From Fen-1273 sp963837815 (GTDB lineage: Bacteria; Bacteroidota; Ignavibacteria; UBA10030; UBA6906): a stretch of 64,000 nucleotides of DNA. The DNA lies in assembly GCA_963837815.1 (NCBI GenBank), contig CAWIOS010000013.1, positions 186,001 through 250,000 of the forward strand. Direction: 5' to 3'. How positions within the stretch are numbered: position 1 is the stretch's first letter; each line of letters begins with the position of its first letter. The position numbers and the translations under genes were made by a program. Below are positions 17,343 through 26,414 of this stretch, piece by piece. The notes below the pieces were generated by a model, which saw only the letters and a list, made by a program, of their open reading frames with translations, was not told the DNA's origin and searched no databases.

Positions 17343-18344
17343 ATGTATATAATAAGCGCATACCCTGTTGCTGTCGCGTTCTGCGTCGTCACAATGCTCT
17401 GCTGGGGTTCCTGGGCGAACACGTCCAAGATCTCGGCAACGGACTGGCCGTTCCCGATGTTTTACTGGGACTATTCGATCGGACTCATCCTGGCGGCGCT
17501 TCTCTTCGGGCTGACGATGGGAAGCACAGGCACCGGCGGGAGGAGTTTTGTGAACGACCTTCTCCAGGCGGACGGCGGTTCAATCCTCTCGGCCTGTATC
17601 GGGGGGGTTGTCTTCAACCTCTCCAACCTTCTCATCGTCGCTGCGATATCCGTCGCAGGGCTCTCCGTCGCATTTCCGATCGGCGTGGGACTTGCGCTTG
17701 TCATCGGCGTCATCGTCAATTATCTGAAGGAACCCCGGGGGAACCCCCTCCTCCTGTTCGGCGGTGTTCTGCTTGTCGTCCTTGCGATGACGGTGAACGC
17801 CGTCGCCTCTGCGAAAATGAAGGGATCAACGAGAACCTCCCCGGCAAAAGGGATCATCCTGTCGGTACTCGCCGGGATCATCATGGGGTTTTTCTACAGG
17901 TTCGTGGCGGACAGCCTCACGCAAAATTTTGTGACTCCCGAGCCGGGGAAACTCACCCCCTATTCGGCAGTTCTTGTTTTTTCCGTTGCGCTCTTCCTTT
18001 CGAACTTCGTCTGGAACACATGGTTCATGTACAGGCCCGTCGACGGGAGCACCTCAACGTACAGGGGATACGTCGCGAACGGGACGCTGAAGCGGCACCT
18101 GATCGGCATTGCGGGGGGGCTGATATTCAACACCGGCTTTCTCTGCAACCTGATCGCCTCGGACAAAGCGGGGCCCGCGATCTCCTACGGGCTGGGGCAG
18201 GGAGCCACGATGATCGGCGCGGCATGGGGCGTCTTCGTCTTCAAGGAATTCAGGGGTGCTCCCCCCGCGGTCTCCCGGTACCTTGCGATCATGTTCATAA
18301 CGTTCATCATCGGCCTGGGACTCATCGTGGCCGCAAAACTCTGA
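17343..18344 (+). CDS. ureide-permease/GRP-like DMT-superfamily transporter
   Basis: 333 residues with ten or so membrane helices. The MLCWGSWANTSKI segment after the first helix is the hallmark of the ureide permease and glucose/ribose (GRP) porter branches of the drug/metabolite transporter superfamily, and the C-terminal half repeats the fold (GLGQGATMIGAAWGVFVFKEF). CGGAG precedes the ATG. The gene sits between a nucleoside hydrolase and a ribokinase, so ribose is the likeliest substrate, with nucleosides or ureides as alternatives. The substrate is an inference from neighbours. Confidence 0.75.
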   Translation: MYIISAYPVAVAFCVVTMLCWGSWANTSKISATDWPFPMFYWDYSIGLILAALLFGLTMGSTGTGGRSFVNDLLQADGGSILSACIGGVVFNLSNLLIVAAISVAGLSVAFPIGVGLALVIGVIVNYLKEPRGNPLLLFGGVLLVVLAMTVNAVASAKMKGSTRTSPAKGIILSVLAGIIMGFFYRFVADSLTQNFVTPEPGKLTPYSAVLVFSVALFLSNFVWNTWFMYRPVDGSTSTYRGYVANGTLKRHLIGIAGGLIFNTGFLCNLIASDKAGPAISYGLGQGATMIGAAWGVFVFKEFRGAPPAVSRYLAIMFITFIIGLGLIVAAKL

Positions 18345-18367
18345 CCGTTTGCCTGCGCGAAGGAATC

Positions 18368-19315
18368 ATGGACAAGAACATCGTTGTCATCGGGAGCTCC
18401 AATATCGACTTCATCATGAAGATGCCGAGGCTCCCCGCCCTCGGCGAGACGGTCACCGACGCGGTCTTCATGCAGACGTTCGGGGGAAAAGGGGCGAACC
18501 AGGCCGTCGGTGCGGTCCGCGCCGGCGGGAGCGTATATTTCGTCAATTGCATCGGCGACGATGACGGCGGGTCGCGGATGCTGGAGCATTTCCGGAACGA
18601 GGGGATACATACGGACTTTGTCTTTGCGGAGAAGGGGATCGCGAGCGGGGCGGCGCTCGTGATGATAGGCGAACAGGGCGCCAATTATCTCTCCGTGGCG
18701 CCCGGGGCCAATTACAGGCTCACCCCGGGGCACATCGACAGGGTGGAGGACCTGGTACGGAACGCCGCAATTGTGGTCCTCCAGTTTGAAATCCTCCCGG
18801 AGACGCTGAAATACGCCCTCGACGTCTGCAAGAGGCACGGCGTGCGTGTCCTGTGGAACTGCGCTCCGGCGCGGGAGATCGAGAGGGACTATCTCCGGAA
18901 GGTGACGATTCTCGTTGTCAATGAAACCGAGGCCGGCATGCTCTCCGGCATCCCGGTCGCCGGGGGAGGGTCGGTGGAGAGCGCGGCGAAGGAGCTTCTC
19001 CGTTCAGGGTGTGAAACGGTCGTCATCACGCTGGGCGCGGAGGGGGCGTATGTCGCTTCGCGCGGCGTGTCCGACTGGATCCCTGCATTCCCTGTCGAGG
19101 CGGTGGACACAACGGCAGCGGGCGACGTCTACTGCGGGTGCCTGGCGGTCGCCCTTGTGGAGGGGCGGACGCTTTCCGAATCTGCGCGCTTCGCGGCTGC
19201 GGCGTCGGCGATTTCCGTAACGAGGCTCGGGGCGCAGCCCTCCGCACCGTTCAGGTCTGAAATAGACGAGTTCAGAAGTCGTCAGCCCGCTCCCGTGCGG
19301 GCAGGAGGCGTGTGA
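18368..19315 (+). CDS. rbsK: ribokinase (PfkB family)
   Basis: 315 residues, complete. PfkB signature 1 is seen in FGGKGANQAVGAVRAGG (about residues 38-54) and signature 2 in DTTAAGDVYCG, with Asp253 as catalytic base; N-terminal VVIGSSNIDFIM is typical of RbsK. It phosphorylates ribose to ribose 5-phosphate. The canonical DTTGAGD reads DTTAAGD here, a variant found in ribokinases. It starts 23 bases after the permease and its TGA lies two bases before the next gene's ATG. Other PfkB sugar kinases are possible but the motif set and neighbours favour ribose. Confidence 0.83.
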   Translation: MDKNIVVIGSSNIDFIMKMPRLPALGETVTDAVFMQTFGGKGANQAVGAVRAGGSVYFVNCIGDDDGGSRMLEHFRNEGIHTDFVFAEKGIASGAALVMIGEQGANYLSVAPGANYRLTPGHIDRVEDLVRNAAIVVLQFEILPETLKYALDVCKRHGVRVLWNCAPAREIERDYLRKVTILVVNETEAGMLSGIPVAGGGSVESAAKELLRSGCETVVITLGAEGAYVASRGVSDWIPAFPVEAVDTTAAGDVYCGCLAVALVEGRTLSESARFAAAASAISVTRLGAQPSAPFRSEIDEFRSRQPAPVRAGGV

Positions 19316-19317
19316 TT

Positions 19318-20457
19318 ATGTCTGCGAAATCCAGGACCGCAGTTGTTCTTGTGTTCATCCCTCTCTGGTTCGGTGCGGGGCTGATGTTCGCGGCGGGACC
19401 GAATCGTCCCGTGGGGGATGCGCCGCTGCGCGTGTGCGTCGCGGGGCTCGTGCACGGCCACGTGGCCGGTTTTCTTGACGCCGCGCTCCGGCGCACCGAC
19501 ATGACGATTGCCGGAATCGCTGAGCCCGACACCGCGTTGCGCGGGAGATACGGGAAGGCCTTCCGGCTGTCGGGAATCCGGATGTACAGGTCGACGGAGG
19601 AGATGCTGGGGGCGGAACGGCCCGAGGCGGTCGTCGTGTTCACTTCCACGTTCGATCACCGCGCAACCGTGGAGCTCTGCAGCCGGCGGGGAATTCCGGT
19701 GATGATGGAAAAACCGCTCGCCGTAACCCTGGAGGACGCACGCGCGATCGCGAAAGCCGCCCGCGACGGCAACATCACCGTCCTTGTCAACTACGAGACG
19801 ACCTGGTACCCCGGCACCCACGAGGTGTACCGCATGACGCAGAAGAACGCGCTGGGGGAAATCCGGAAGCTTGTCGCGCACGACGGCCACCGCGGCCCGA
19901 AGGAAATCGGCGTCGGACCCGAGTTCCTTGCCTGGCTCACCGATCCCGTCCTGAACGGGGGAGGAGCGCTGATGGATTTCGGGTGCTACGGGGCGAACCT
20001 GTTCACGTACTTCATGGACAACCGGCGCCCGCTCGCGGTCACCGCCGTCACGCAGCAGTTCAAACCCGGGATTTACCCCCGCGTGGACGACGAGGCGACG
20101 ATACTCCTGACGTACCCCCGCGCCTTGGGGATCATCCAGGCGTCATGGAACTGGCCCGCCGGCAGAAAGGACGTCGAGGTGTACGGGACCTCCGCCTCCG
20201 CGTGCACCGTCGGACGGGATCGCGTTCTCTTTCGTCAGGGAGATGAACCCGAAAAGGAGATTGAGGCCCCTCCCCTTGCCCCGCCCGCAGATGATCCGCT
20301 CTCGTACCTTGTCGGCGTCGTCCGCAGGAGGGTGTCCCCGTCGGGACTCTCATCGCTCGAGAACAACCTGGTCGTGAGCGAGATCCTTGATGCGGCGCGC
20401 CGCTCGGCGGCGGGGGGCTGTACGATCCGCCTCGGCGCGGACCCGGGTGAAAGGTGA
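19318..20457 (+). CDS. exported Gfo/Idh/MocA oxidoreductase, second copy
   Basis: 379 residues. A perfect AGGAGG nine bases upstream selects the ATG at 19318 over the GTG at 19312 that overlaps the ribokinase stop. The N-terminus looks like a Sec signal peptide (hydrophobic stretch ending GLMFAAG) rather than Tat. The Rossmann part has VCVAGLVHGHVAGFL, IAGIAEPD and MMEKPLAVTLEDA; GGALMDFGCYGANLF is the conserved segment with a Cys-Tyr pair in the region of the active site. It is clearly diverged from the oxidoreductase at 14919, so a distinct sugar substrate is likely. A Sec route for an NAD-dependent enzyme is odd, since the cofactor would have to be bound outside. Confidence 0.8.
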   Translation: MSAKSRTAVVLVFIPLWFGAGLMFAAGPNRPVGDAPLRVCVAGLVHGHVAGFLDAALRRTDMTIAGIAEPDTALRGRYGKAFRLSGIRMYRSTEEMLGAERPEAVVVFTSTFDHRATVELCSRRGIPVMMEKPLAVTLEDARAIAKAARDGNITVLVNYETTWYPGTHEVYRMTQKNALGEIRKLVAHDGHRGPKEIGVGPEFLAWLTDPVLNGGGALMDFGCYGANLFTYFMDNRRPLAVTAVTQQFKPGIYPRVDDEATILLTYPRALGIIQASWNWPAGRKDVEVYGTSASACTVGRDRVLFRQGDEPEKEIEAPPLAPPADDPLSYLVGVVRRRVSPSGLSSLENNLVVSEILDAARRSAAGGCTIRLGADPGER

Positions 20458-20491
20458 CAACGATCTCCTTCCTTCGGCTGGCGGAGCTCTC

Positions 20492-22086
20492 ATGATCGCC
20501 TCACTCATCGTCCCGTTTTCACTTTTCACGGCATGCGTTCTTGCCGCTGCGTCTTTTCCCCCGCATGATGACGCGCCCGGGGCCCGGAAGGAGCCGGGCA
20601 GGACCGCCGCCGCCGGAAATGGCGTCTTTGACGTCAGATCCTTCGGTGCGGCCGGCGACGGAAAGACGGTTGACGGTGGCGCCATCAATCAGGCGGTCGA
20701 AGCCGCTGCAGCGGCGGGGGGCGGGACGGTCTGGTTCCCGGCAGGACGGTATGTTTCCGGCTCGATACGGCTCAAGAGCAATGTCGGACTCTATCTCGGC
20801 CACGGCGCCGTTTTGGAGGCCGCACTCCCGTCCGTGGCGACGTACGACACTCCGGAGGCGAACATTTGGTCCCTCTTCCAGGATTTCGGCCACAGTCACT
20901 GGCACAACAGCCTGATCTGGGGTGAGGAGATCGAAAACGTCTCCATCACGGGTCCCGGCCTCATTGACGGCAGGGGACTGAGCAGGGGATTTGCAGACGG
21001 GAAATACGGCGACCCGCCCGCGGGGACGGGGAACAAGGCGATCGCGCTGAAGAACTGCCGCAACGTTACGCTGAGAGATTTCCGGGTTCTGCACGGAGGA
21101 CATTTTGCGATTCTCGCGACGGGTGTCGACAACCTGACGATCGACAACCTCCTGATCGACACGAACAGGGACGGCATGGACATCGATTGCTGCCGTAACG
21201 TCCGTGTCTCCGGGTGTTCCGTGAACTCTCCGTGGGATGACGCGATATGCCTCAAGAGCAGCTACGGGCTCGGGCGTCCGAGGGCGACGGAAAACGTAAC
21301 AGTGGCAGACTGCTACGTCACCGGGGGGTACGTCGAAGGGACGCTCCTGGACGGAACGCTGCAGGCGGCCCCTTCCGGATACGCGGGATTCACGGGGAGG
21401 ATCAAGTTCGGCACTGAATCGAACGGCGGTTTCAGGAACATCGCGATTGCAAACTGCGTTTTTGAAAACTGCGGTGGTCTCGCAATCGAGAGCGTCGACG
21501 GGGGCGTGATCGAGGATGTCACTGTCGACAACATCACGATGAGGAACATCGTGAATTCCCCGCTCTTTCTCCGGCTCGGAAACCGCGGGCGCGGTCCAGG
21601 TCCCCCCCTCCGGGTGCGGTCCGCCGGGTTGCGATAAGCAATGTTGTCGTCTCCGGCGCTCACCCGCGGCTCGGGTCCATCATCAGCGGGATTCCCGGCC
21701 GGCCCGTCGAACAGATCAGCATACGCAATCTCCGCGTCCTCGCCGGGGGAGGCGGGACCGCGGCCGACGCACAGCTCCGCGTTCCCGAAAAGGAAGCCGA
21801 CTATCCGGAACCGGACATGTTCGGGACGATTCCTTCGTTCGGTTTTTTCATTCGCCACGCTGCGGACGTGGAACTCTCGGACGTGGACATACAGACCGGG
21901 ACCCCCGATCTCAGGCCGGCGTTCGTTCTCGAGGACGTGGCCGGGGCGGAGTTTGTTCATGTCCGCTGGAGTCACAGCCCCTCTGCGCCGTCGTTCTCCC
22001 TCGAGGGGGTCACCGGATTCACGACCCGGTTCTGCACCCCGGCCGCCGACGTGCACCTGGACCGGGTGGAGAAGAAACAATTCTAG
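20492..22086 (+). pseudogene. glycoside hydrolase family 28, broken by a one-base frameshift in a C tract
   Basis: Frame 2 encodes about 380 residues of a right-handed beta-helix GH28 protein with a signal peptide: FDVRSFGAAGDGKTVDGGAINQAV, DTNRDGMDIDCC, SPWDDAICLKS and GRIKFGTES (counterparts of the NTD, DD and RIK sites). At the seven-C run 21602-21608 the frame is lost and stops at 21637. Adding one C restores an open frame reading GAVRRVAISNVVVSG through to the stop at 22086, with normal GH28 C-terminal coils. So the intact gene would be one base longer. Cause: real mutation, phase-variable tract or assembly error; sequence alone cannot tell. The HG catalytic motif is not obvious, as in some GH28 branches. 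Confidence 0.85.
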
Positions 22087-22107
22087 TACACAGAAAAGAG
22101 GCATGAC

Positions 22108-23253
22108 GTGCACATGCGAATCCCACTGCTATGTACACTTCTCACCGTTCTCTCCGTGCCCGTCGTCCGGGCGCAGGCGCCCGACCACCCCACGCTTCCG
22201 CTCGGCTCCAGGGCTCCCGACTTCAGCCTTCCGGGTGTGGACGGGCGGACGTATTCGCTCGGTGACTTTACGGGCGCAAAAGTCCTTGCCGTGATATTCA
22301 CGTGCGACCACTGCCCCACGGCGCAGGCCTACGAGGAACGGATCAAAAGGCTTGTGACGGACTTCGGCGGGCGGGGGGTCGCATTCGTCGCCATCAATCC
22401 GAACAACCCTGCGGCCGTCAGGCTCGACGAGCTCGGCTACACCGACCTTGACGACACGTTCGAATCGATGAAGATCCGCGCGTCGGACCGCCACTTTAAC
22501 TTCCCGTTCCTCGACGACGGCCCGACCGAATCGGTCTCCCGGCTCTACGGGCCTGTCGCCACGCCTCACGTCTTCCTGTTTGACGCAGCACGCCGGCTCA
22601 GGTTCCAGGGACGCATCGATGATTCCGAGCGCGAAGAGCTGGCGAAGAACTTTGACACGCGCAACGCGCTCGAGGCGCTCCTTGCCGGCCGGGAGCCGGC
22701 CGTGAAGGAGACCATGGTGTTTGGCTGTTCTATAAAGTGGGCGGAAAAAGCCGGATCGAACCGGCAGTGGGAAGAAAAGGTCCGCGGCGAACCCGTGACG
22801 CTCGAAACCGCCGACAGTGCCGCCCTGAGGGAACTGTGCGCCGGGAAGTCGGGGAAAATCCGCGTCGTCAACGTGTGGGCGACGTGGTGCGGGCCGTGCG
22901 TCGCGGAGTTCGACGACCTCATGGAGACGAACCTGCGGTTCCGGCACCGCGATTTTGAACTCGTGACCGTTGCGGCGCAGTTTCCCGATGAGAAGGAGAG
23001 GGTGCTGAAATTTCTCCAGCGTCATCATGCGTCGACGAGAAACCTTCTCTTCGGCGCGAACGACAAGTACAGTCTCATGGCGGCGCTGGATCCCGAATGG
23101 ACCGGCGCCCTTCCCCACACGATCGTGATCGGGGCAGACGGAGAGGTGCTCTACCGTCAGACGGGAGAGCTGGACTTCCTCGCGCTCCGCCGGGTTATTG
23201 TCCCCGCCCTGAATGCCCTTGCCCCGTGGGGCGGGCTCAGCCCGGTCAGGTGA
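22108..23253 (+). CDS. exported protein with two thioredoxin-fold domains
   Basis: 381 residues with a signal peptide (LLCTLLTVLSVPVVRAQA). Domain 1 (about residues 30-190) is AhpC/TSA-like and carries FTCDHCPTAQAYEE, a CxxC at the redox position with an unusual DH pair. Domain 2 (about 255-375) is TlpA/ResA-like with WATWCGPCVAEFDDL. The GTG at 22108 lies six bases after AAGAGG; an ATG at 22114 is the alternative. Likely a periplasmic thiol-disulphide protein. It is inserted between glycoside-degrading genes, so a role in maturing exported enzymes or cytochromes is possible but unproven. Confidence 0.82.
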   Translation: MHMRIPLLCTLLTVLSVPVVRAQAPDHPTLPLGSRAPDFSLPGVDGRTYSLGDFTGAKVLAVIFTCDHCPTAQAYEERIKRLVTDFGGRGVAFVAINPNNPAAVRLDELGYTDLDDTFESMKIRASDRHFNFPFLDDGPTESVSRLYGPVATPHVFLFDAARRLRFQGRIDDSEREELAKNFDTRNALEALLAGREPAVKETMVFGCSIKWAEKAGSNRQWEEKVRGEPVTLETADSAALRELCAGKSGKIRVVNVWATWCGPCVAEFDDLMETNLRFRHRDFELVTVAAQFPDEKERVLKFLQRHHASTRNLLFGANDKYSLMAALDPEWTGALPHTIVIGADGEVLYRQTGELDFLALRRVIVPALNALAPWGGLSPVR

Positions 23254-23309
23254 ACCGGGCATTCTTTCAGGGGGGGAATCTTCGTCAACACCATATTTCG
23301 GGAACGACA

Positions 23310-26300
23310 ATGAACCAGGGTCACGCCATGTGGAACCGCTTCATGCGGGCATCTGCCGCACTGACGATTCTCTCTTTTCTCGCAACGATTCACGCGGCGG
23401 GGGGCGTCTACGTCTTTTTCGAAAAGGGATTCCCCGCCATCGAGAACGGCATGATCTCCCGCGCGGCGCTTGAACGCGCGCTTGCTCCGCTTGGTCCCAG
23501 GTTCATCGGGCTCGGAGATCTGCAGAAGGGTGCCCGGCCCGGGGAGGGGGACCTTCTCATCCTTCCGTACGGTTCCGCATTTCCGGCCGACGCGTGGACG
23601 GCGATACGCCGCCAGATCGACAACGGCAATCTTCTTGTCCTCGGGGGTCGTCCCCTTGCGGTGCCGGTCTTCGGCGACAGCCTCGGATGGCATGCGGATC
23701 CTCCGGCGATTGCCTATGCGCGGAGCGCGGGGATCGAGGACTCGTACGAGGCGCCGCAGCACGGACCATGGACGATCCGGTGGGATGAGGACGCCGTGTT
23801 TTTCGAAGGATGCGCGGTGAATCCCCGGCGCGTGTTTGTCAACGCGGGGCGGGGCGGGAGGTATCGCGGGCTCGGCCTTCTTGTCGACGCGCGCGGGAAC
23901 AGGCTTGCCGCCCCCGTCGTTGCGGACGACATCGTCGGGCGCGGACGTCCCCCGCACAGGAGGGTGTACCTCAGTTTTGACGCCGGCGACGACTACTGGG
24001 AATCGCAGGACGGCATCGGGCTGATGGGCCGGGCGGCGCGCTACGCATCGCTCGGCGGCGTCCGGCTCTGGCTGGACCTTCAGAATCTCACGGTTCAGCC
24101 CGGCGAACCCGTTTCGGGGGCGGTGGATCTTGTCAGAAGGGGGGGGGCTGCCCGTCTCACGGTCGATTTTCTCCTCGGCACAAAGGTGCTCTCTTCAAAG
24201 ACGTTCGACTGCGGGAACCTGCTCCACGAGGAGGTTCGTTGCGAATTCCCGGGGAACGCGCACGGTCTCATCACTGTCCGCGCCACGCTCTTTTCGGGAG
24301 ATACGCTTCTCGAGCGGTATACCTCCGGTGTCACCGTCCGCGATGCTTCACTTCTCCGGTCGGGAGCGCACCTCGAGCCGGGACGCGACTACTTCCGTCT
24401 TGACGGAAAACCGTATCTGATGGTCGGGACGAACTATTTCTCCACGGACCTCTATACGCGGTCGTTTTTCGTCGGCGGAAGCATCGGCGGAAACGCGTGG
24501 GTCTGGGAGCGTGATCTTGCGGACATGGAACGTCTCGGGCTGACCGCGGTCCGCACCGGCATCTGGCTTAACCGCGAGCGATATCTGGACGTTGTAAGCG
24601 GATCTGCGGATGAACGGCTCCTGCGGGCCATTGAATCGTACCTCCTGGCGGCGGCCCGCCATCACATGCAGGTCATATTCACGTTGTTTGCATTCGACCC
24701 TCAGCTCGAATTGCACGAAGGAGGGGAGGGGGACGGTGAGCGTCACACGCCTGTGCCCAATCCCTTCCTTGACCCGGCGGCCCTTGAATCGGAGGGGGCG
24801 TACGTCCGCGCCATCGCCTCCCGGTTCAAGGGCGTGCCGTTCCTCAGCTACGACCTCATCAACGAGCCGAGCGTTTCCAATCCGGGGCGTCTCTGGAAAG
24901 GGAATACCCCCAACGGGGACCCGGTGGAGATCGCCGCCTGGCACGAATGGCTCGTGAAGAAATACGGAACAGCGGAGAGTCTTGCCGTTGCCTGGCACAC
25001 CACCCCGGCGGAAATCGGCGCGCCGGACAGGGTTCCCCTTCCCCCGTTCGCCGACCTTGACCCCGCGCGCTCGGGGAACCCGGATCTCGTGAGGGCGCTC
25101 GACTACAATCTCTTTGCGCAGGAGCTCTTCTGCAGGTGGGCCGACACGATGATCGCGGCGATCCGCTTTGCGGGATCGCGACAGGCTGTCACCGTGGGAC
25201 AGGACGAAGGGGGGGTGACCGACAGGGTCCTGAATCAATTCTGGGCGTCGTCCGGCGTCGGATTCACCGTCGACCACACATGGTGGAGGGATGACGCTCT
25301 TCTCTGGAATTCGATCGCTGCAAAGACGCCGGACAAGCCCAATATCATCGGCGAAACGGGGCCGCAGCCCGTCTGGGGGATGGACGGGGCCTGGCGCTGG
25401 GATGACGTGCAGGGGCTCGGGCTGGAGGAGAGGAAACTGGTTTTCGGCTTTGCGGCTGCGAACACCGGGATACTCCACTGGGATTGGTCGCGCGACGAGG
25501 ATTACAGCCTCCTGCGGCGTGACGGTTCATACAAGCTCTGGCTGGATGCGCTGGCCGGGATCGCCGCGTTTGCCCGCGCCGCGGAGCCCTATGCATCGGA
25601 GGCGGTCCGCCCCGACATCGTTCTTGTCCTCCCGCAGTCGCTTCAACTCTCCACGTTCGGGAGCTGGGGACTGGCCGAGCAGCAGAACGCTGTCCGGGCA
25701 CTGTACAATTACGCCAGGGGGAGCGCCGTCGCGGCCGGCGAGTACCAGCTGGGGAGGATGCCCGACGCGAAGCTCATCATCGTCCCGGCACCGTGGGTGA
25801 TGCGCCAGGAATCATGGGATCTCCTCATGGCGAGAGTCCGCGCGGGGGCGACGCTCCTCGTGTCGGGGAGGATAGACGCCGACGAACACTGGAGAGGTGT
25901 TCCTGCACGAACGAAGGACTGGAACACGGAATACCGTCCGGCGGCCCTGACGGCGAGGGAGGCCGGTGTGGCCTGGCCCGGGGGGAATGCGCGGCTCAGT
26001 TACAGCGGGGACAGGACGACGTATGCAGAAAAAGGGGTCCTGGGCGGGGGACGGACATTCGCGGAGATTCCGCTCGGCGCAGGCCGCATACTCTACTTTG
26101 CGGATCCCCTGGAGCTCGCAGATCAGACCGACGCGATAGGGCGCATCTACGGGTACGCCATGAAGCGCGCAGGAGTCGCCGCCCCGTACGAGACCGCGTG
26201 CGATGACCCCGGGATACTGATCTGTCCCACGAGGCTCCCTGATGCCACGCTGTACGTACTGGCATCCGAGAGTGCGGTAAGTCAAAGCGTGTCGTTCAGG

Positions 26301-26408
26301 GACAACCTGAGCGGGACGAACGTCAGTGTGACAATGCCACCCGGGAGGGGCGCGCTCCTTCTCGTGGGGCGAGACGGACGCATTGTTTCTTCGTATAATG
26401 CGAAGTAG
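23310..26408 (+). CDS. large exported glycosidase, clan GH-A (GH5/GH42-like)
   Basis: About 1030 residues. Layout: signal peptide; a region of about 330 residues starting YVFFEKGFPAIENG with a flavodoxin/GATase-like look; a beta-sandwich (DLQNLTVQPGEPVSGAV); then a TIM barrel from about residue 360 (FRLDGKPYLMVGTNYF) with the likely acid/base Glu in LSYDLINEPS and nucleophile Glu in PNIIGETGP; and a C-terminal part with a second GATase-like segment (DAKLIIVPAPWVMRQESWDLL) and a small beta domain, as in GH42 and relatives. It is a retaining beta-glycosidase of clan GH-A, but the family is not clear to me. ATG 23310 has GGGA upstream; ATG 23328 also fits. Confidence 0.75.
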   Translation: MNQGHAMWNRFMRASAALTILSFLATIHAAGGVYVFFEKGFPAIENGMISRAALERALAPLGPRFIGLGDLQKGARPGEGDLLILPYGSAFPADAWTAIRRQIDNGNLLVLGGRPLAVPVFGDSLGWHADPPAIAYARSAGIEDSYEAPQHGPWTIRWDEDAVFFEGCAVNPRRVFVNAGRGGRYRGLGLLVDARGNRLAAPVVADDIVGRGRPPHRRVYLSFDAGDDYWESQDGIGLMGRAARYASLGGVRLWLDLQNLTVQPGEPVSGAVDLVRRGGAARLTVDFLLGTKVLSSKTFDCGNLLHEEVRCEFPGNAHGLITVRATLFSGDTLLERYTSGVTVRDASLLRSGAHLEPGRDYFRLDGKPYLMVGTNYFSTDLYTRSFFVGGSIGGNAWVWERDLADMERLGLTAVRTGIWLNRERYLDVVSGSADERLLRAIESYLLAAARHHMQVIFTLFAFDPQLELHEGGEGDGERHTPVPNPFLDPAALESEGAYVRAIASRFKGVPFLSYDLINEPSVSNPGRLWKGNTPNGDPVEIAAWHEWLVKKYGTAESLAVAWHTTPAEIGAPDRVPLPPFADLDPARSGNPDLVRALDYNLFAQELFCRWADTMIAAIRFAGSRQAVTVGQDEGGVTDRVLNQFWASSGVGFTVDHTWWRDDALLWNSIAAKTPDKPNIIGETGPQPVWGMDGAWRWDDVQGLGLEERKLVFGFAAANTGILHWDWSRDEDYSLLRRDGSYKLWLDALAGIAAFARAAEPYASEAVRPDIVLVLPQSLQLSTFGSWGLAEQQNAVRALYNYARGSAVAAGEYQLGRMPDAKLIIVPAPWVMRQESWDLLMARVRAGATLLVSGRIDADEHWRGVPARTKDWNTEYRPAALTAREAGVAWPGGNARLSYSGDRTTYAEKGVLGGGRTFAEIPLGAGRILYFADPLELADQTDAIGRIYGYAMKRAGVAAPYETACDDPGILICPTRLPDATLYVLASESAVSQSVSFRDNLSGTNVSVTMPPGRGALLLVGRDGRIVSSYNAK

Positions 26409-26414
26409 CGCGTT

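Noticed and set aside
24139..24147. Nine-G tract in the large glycosidase gene as a phase-variation site
   Set aside because: It lies in-frame about 270 codons into the gene with no sign of frame loss; only noted together with the other tracts.
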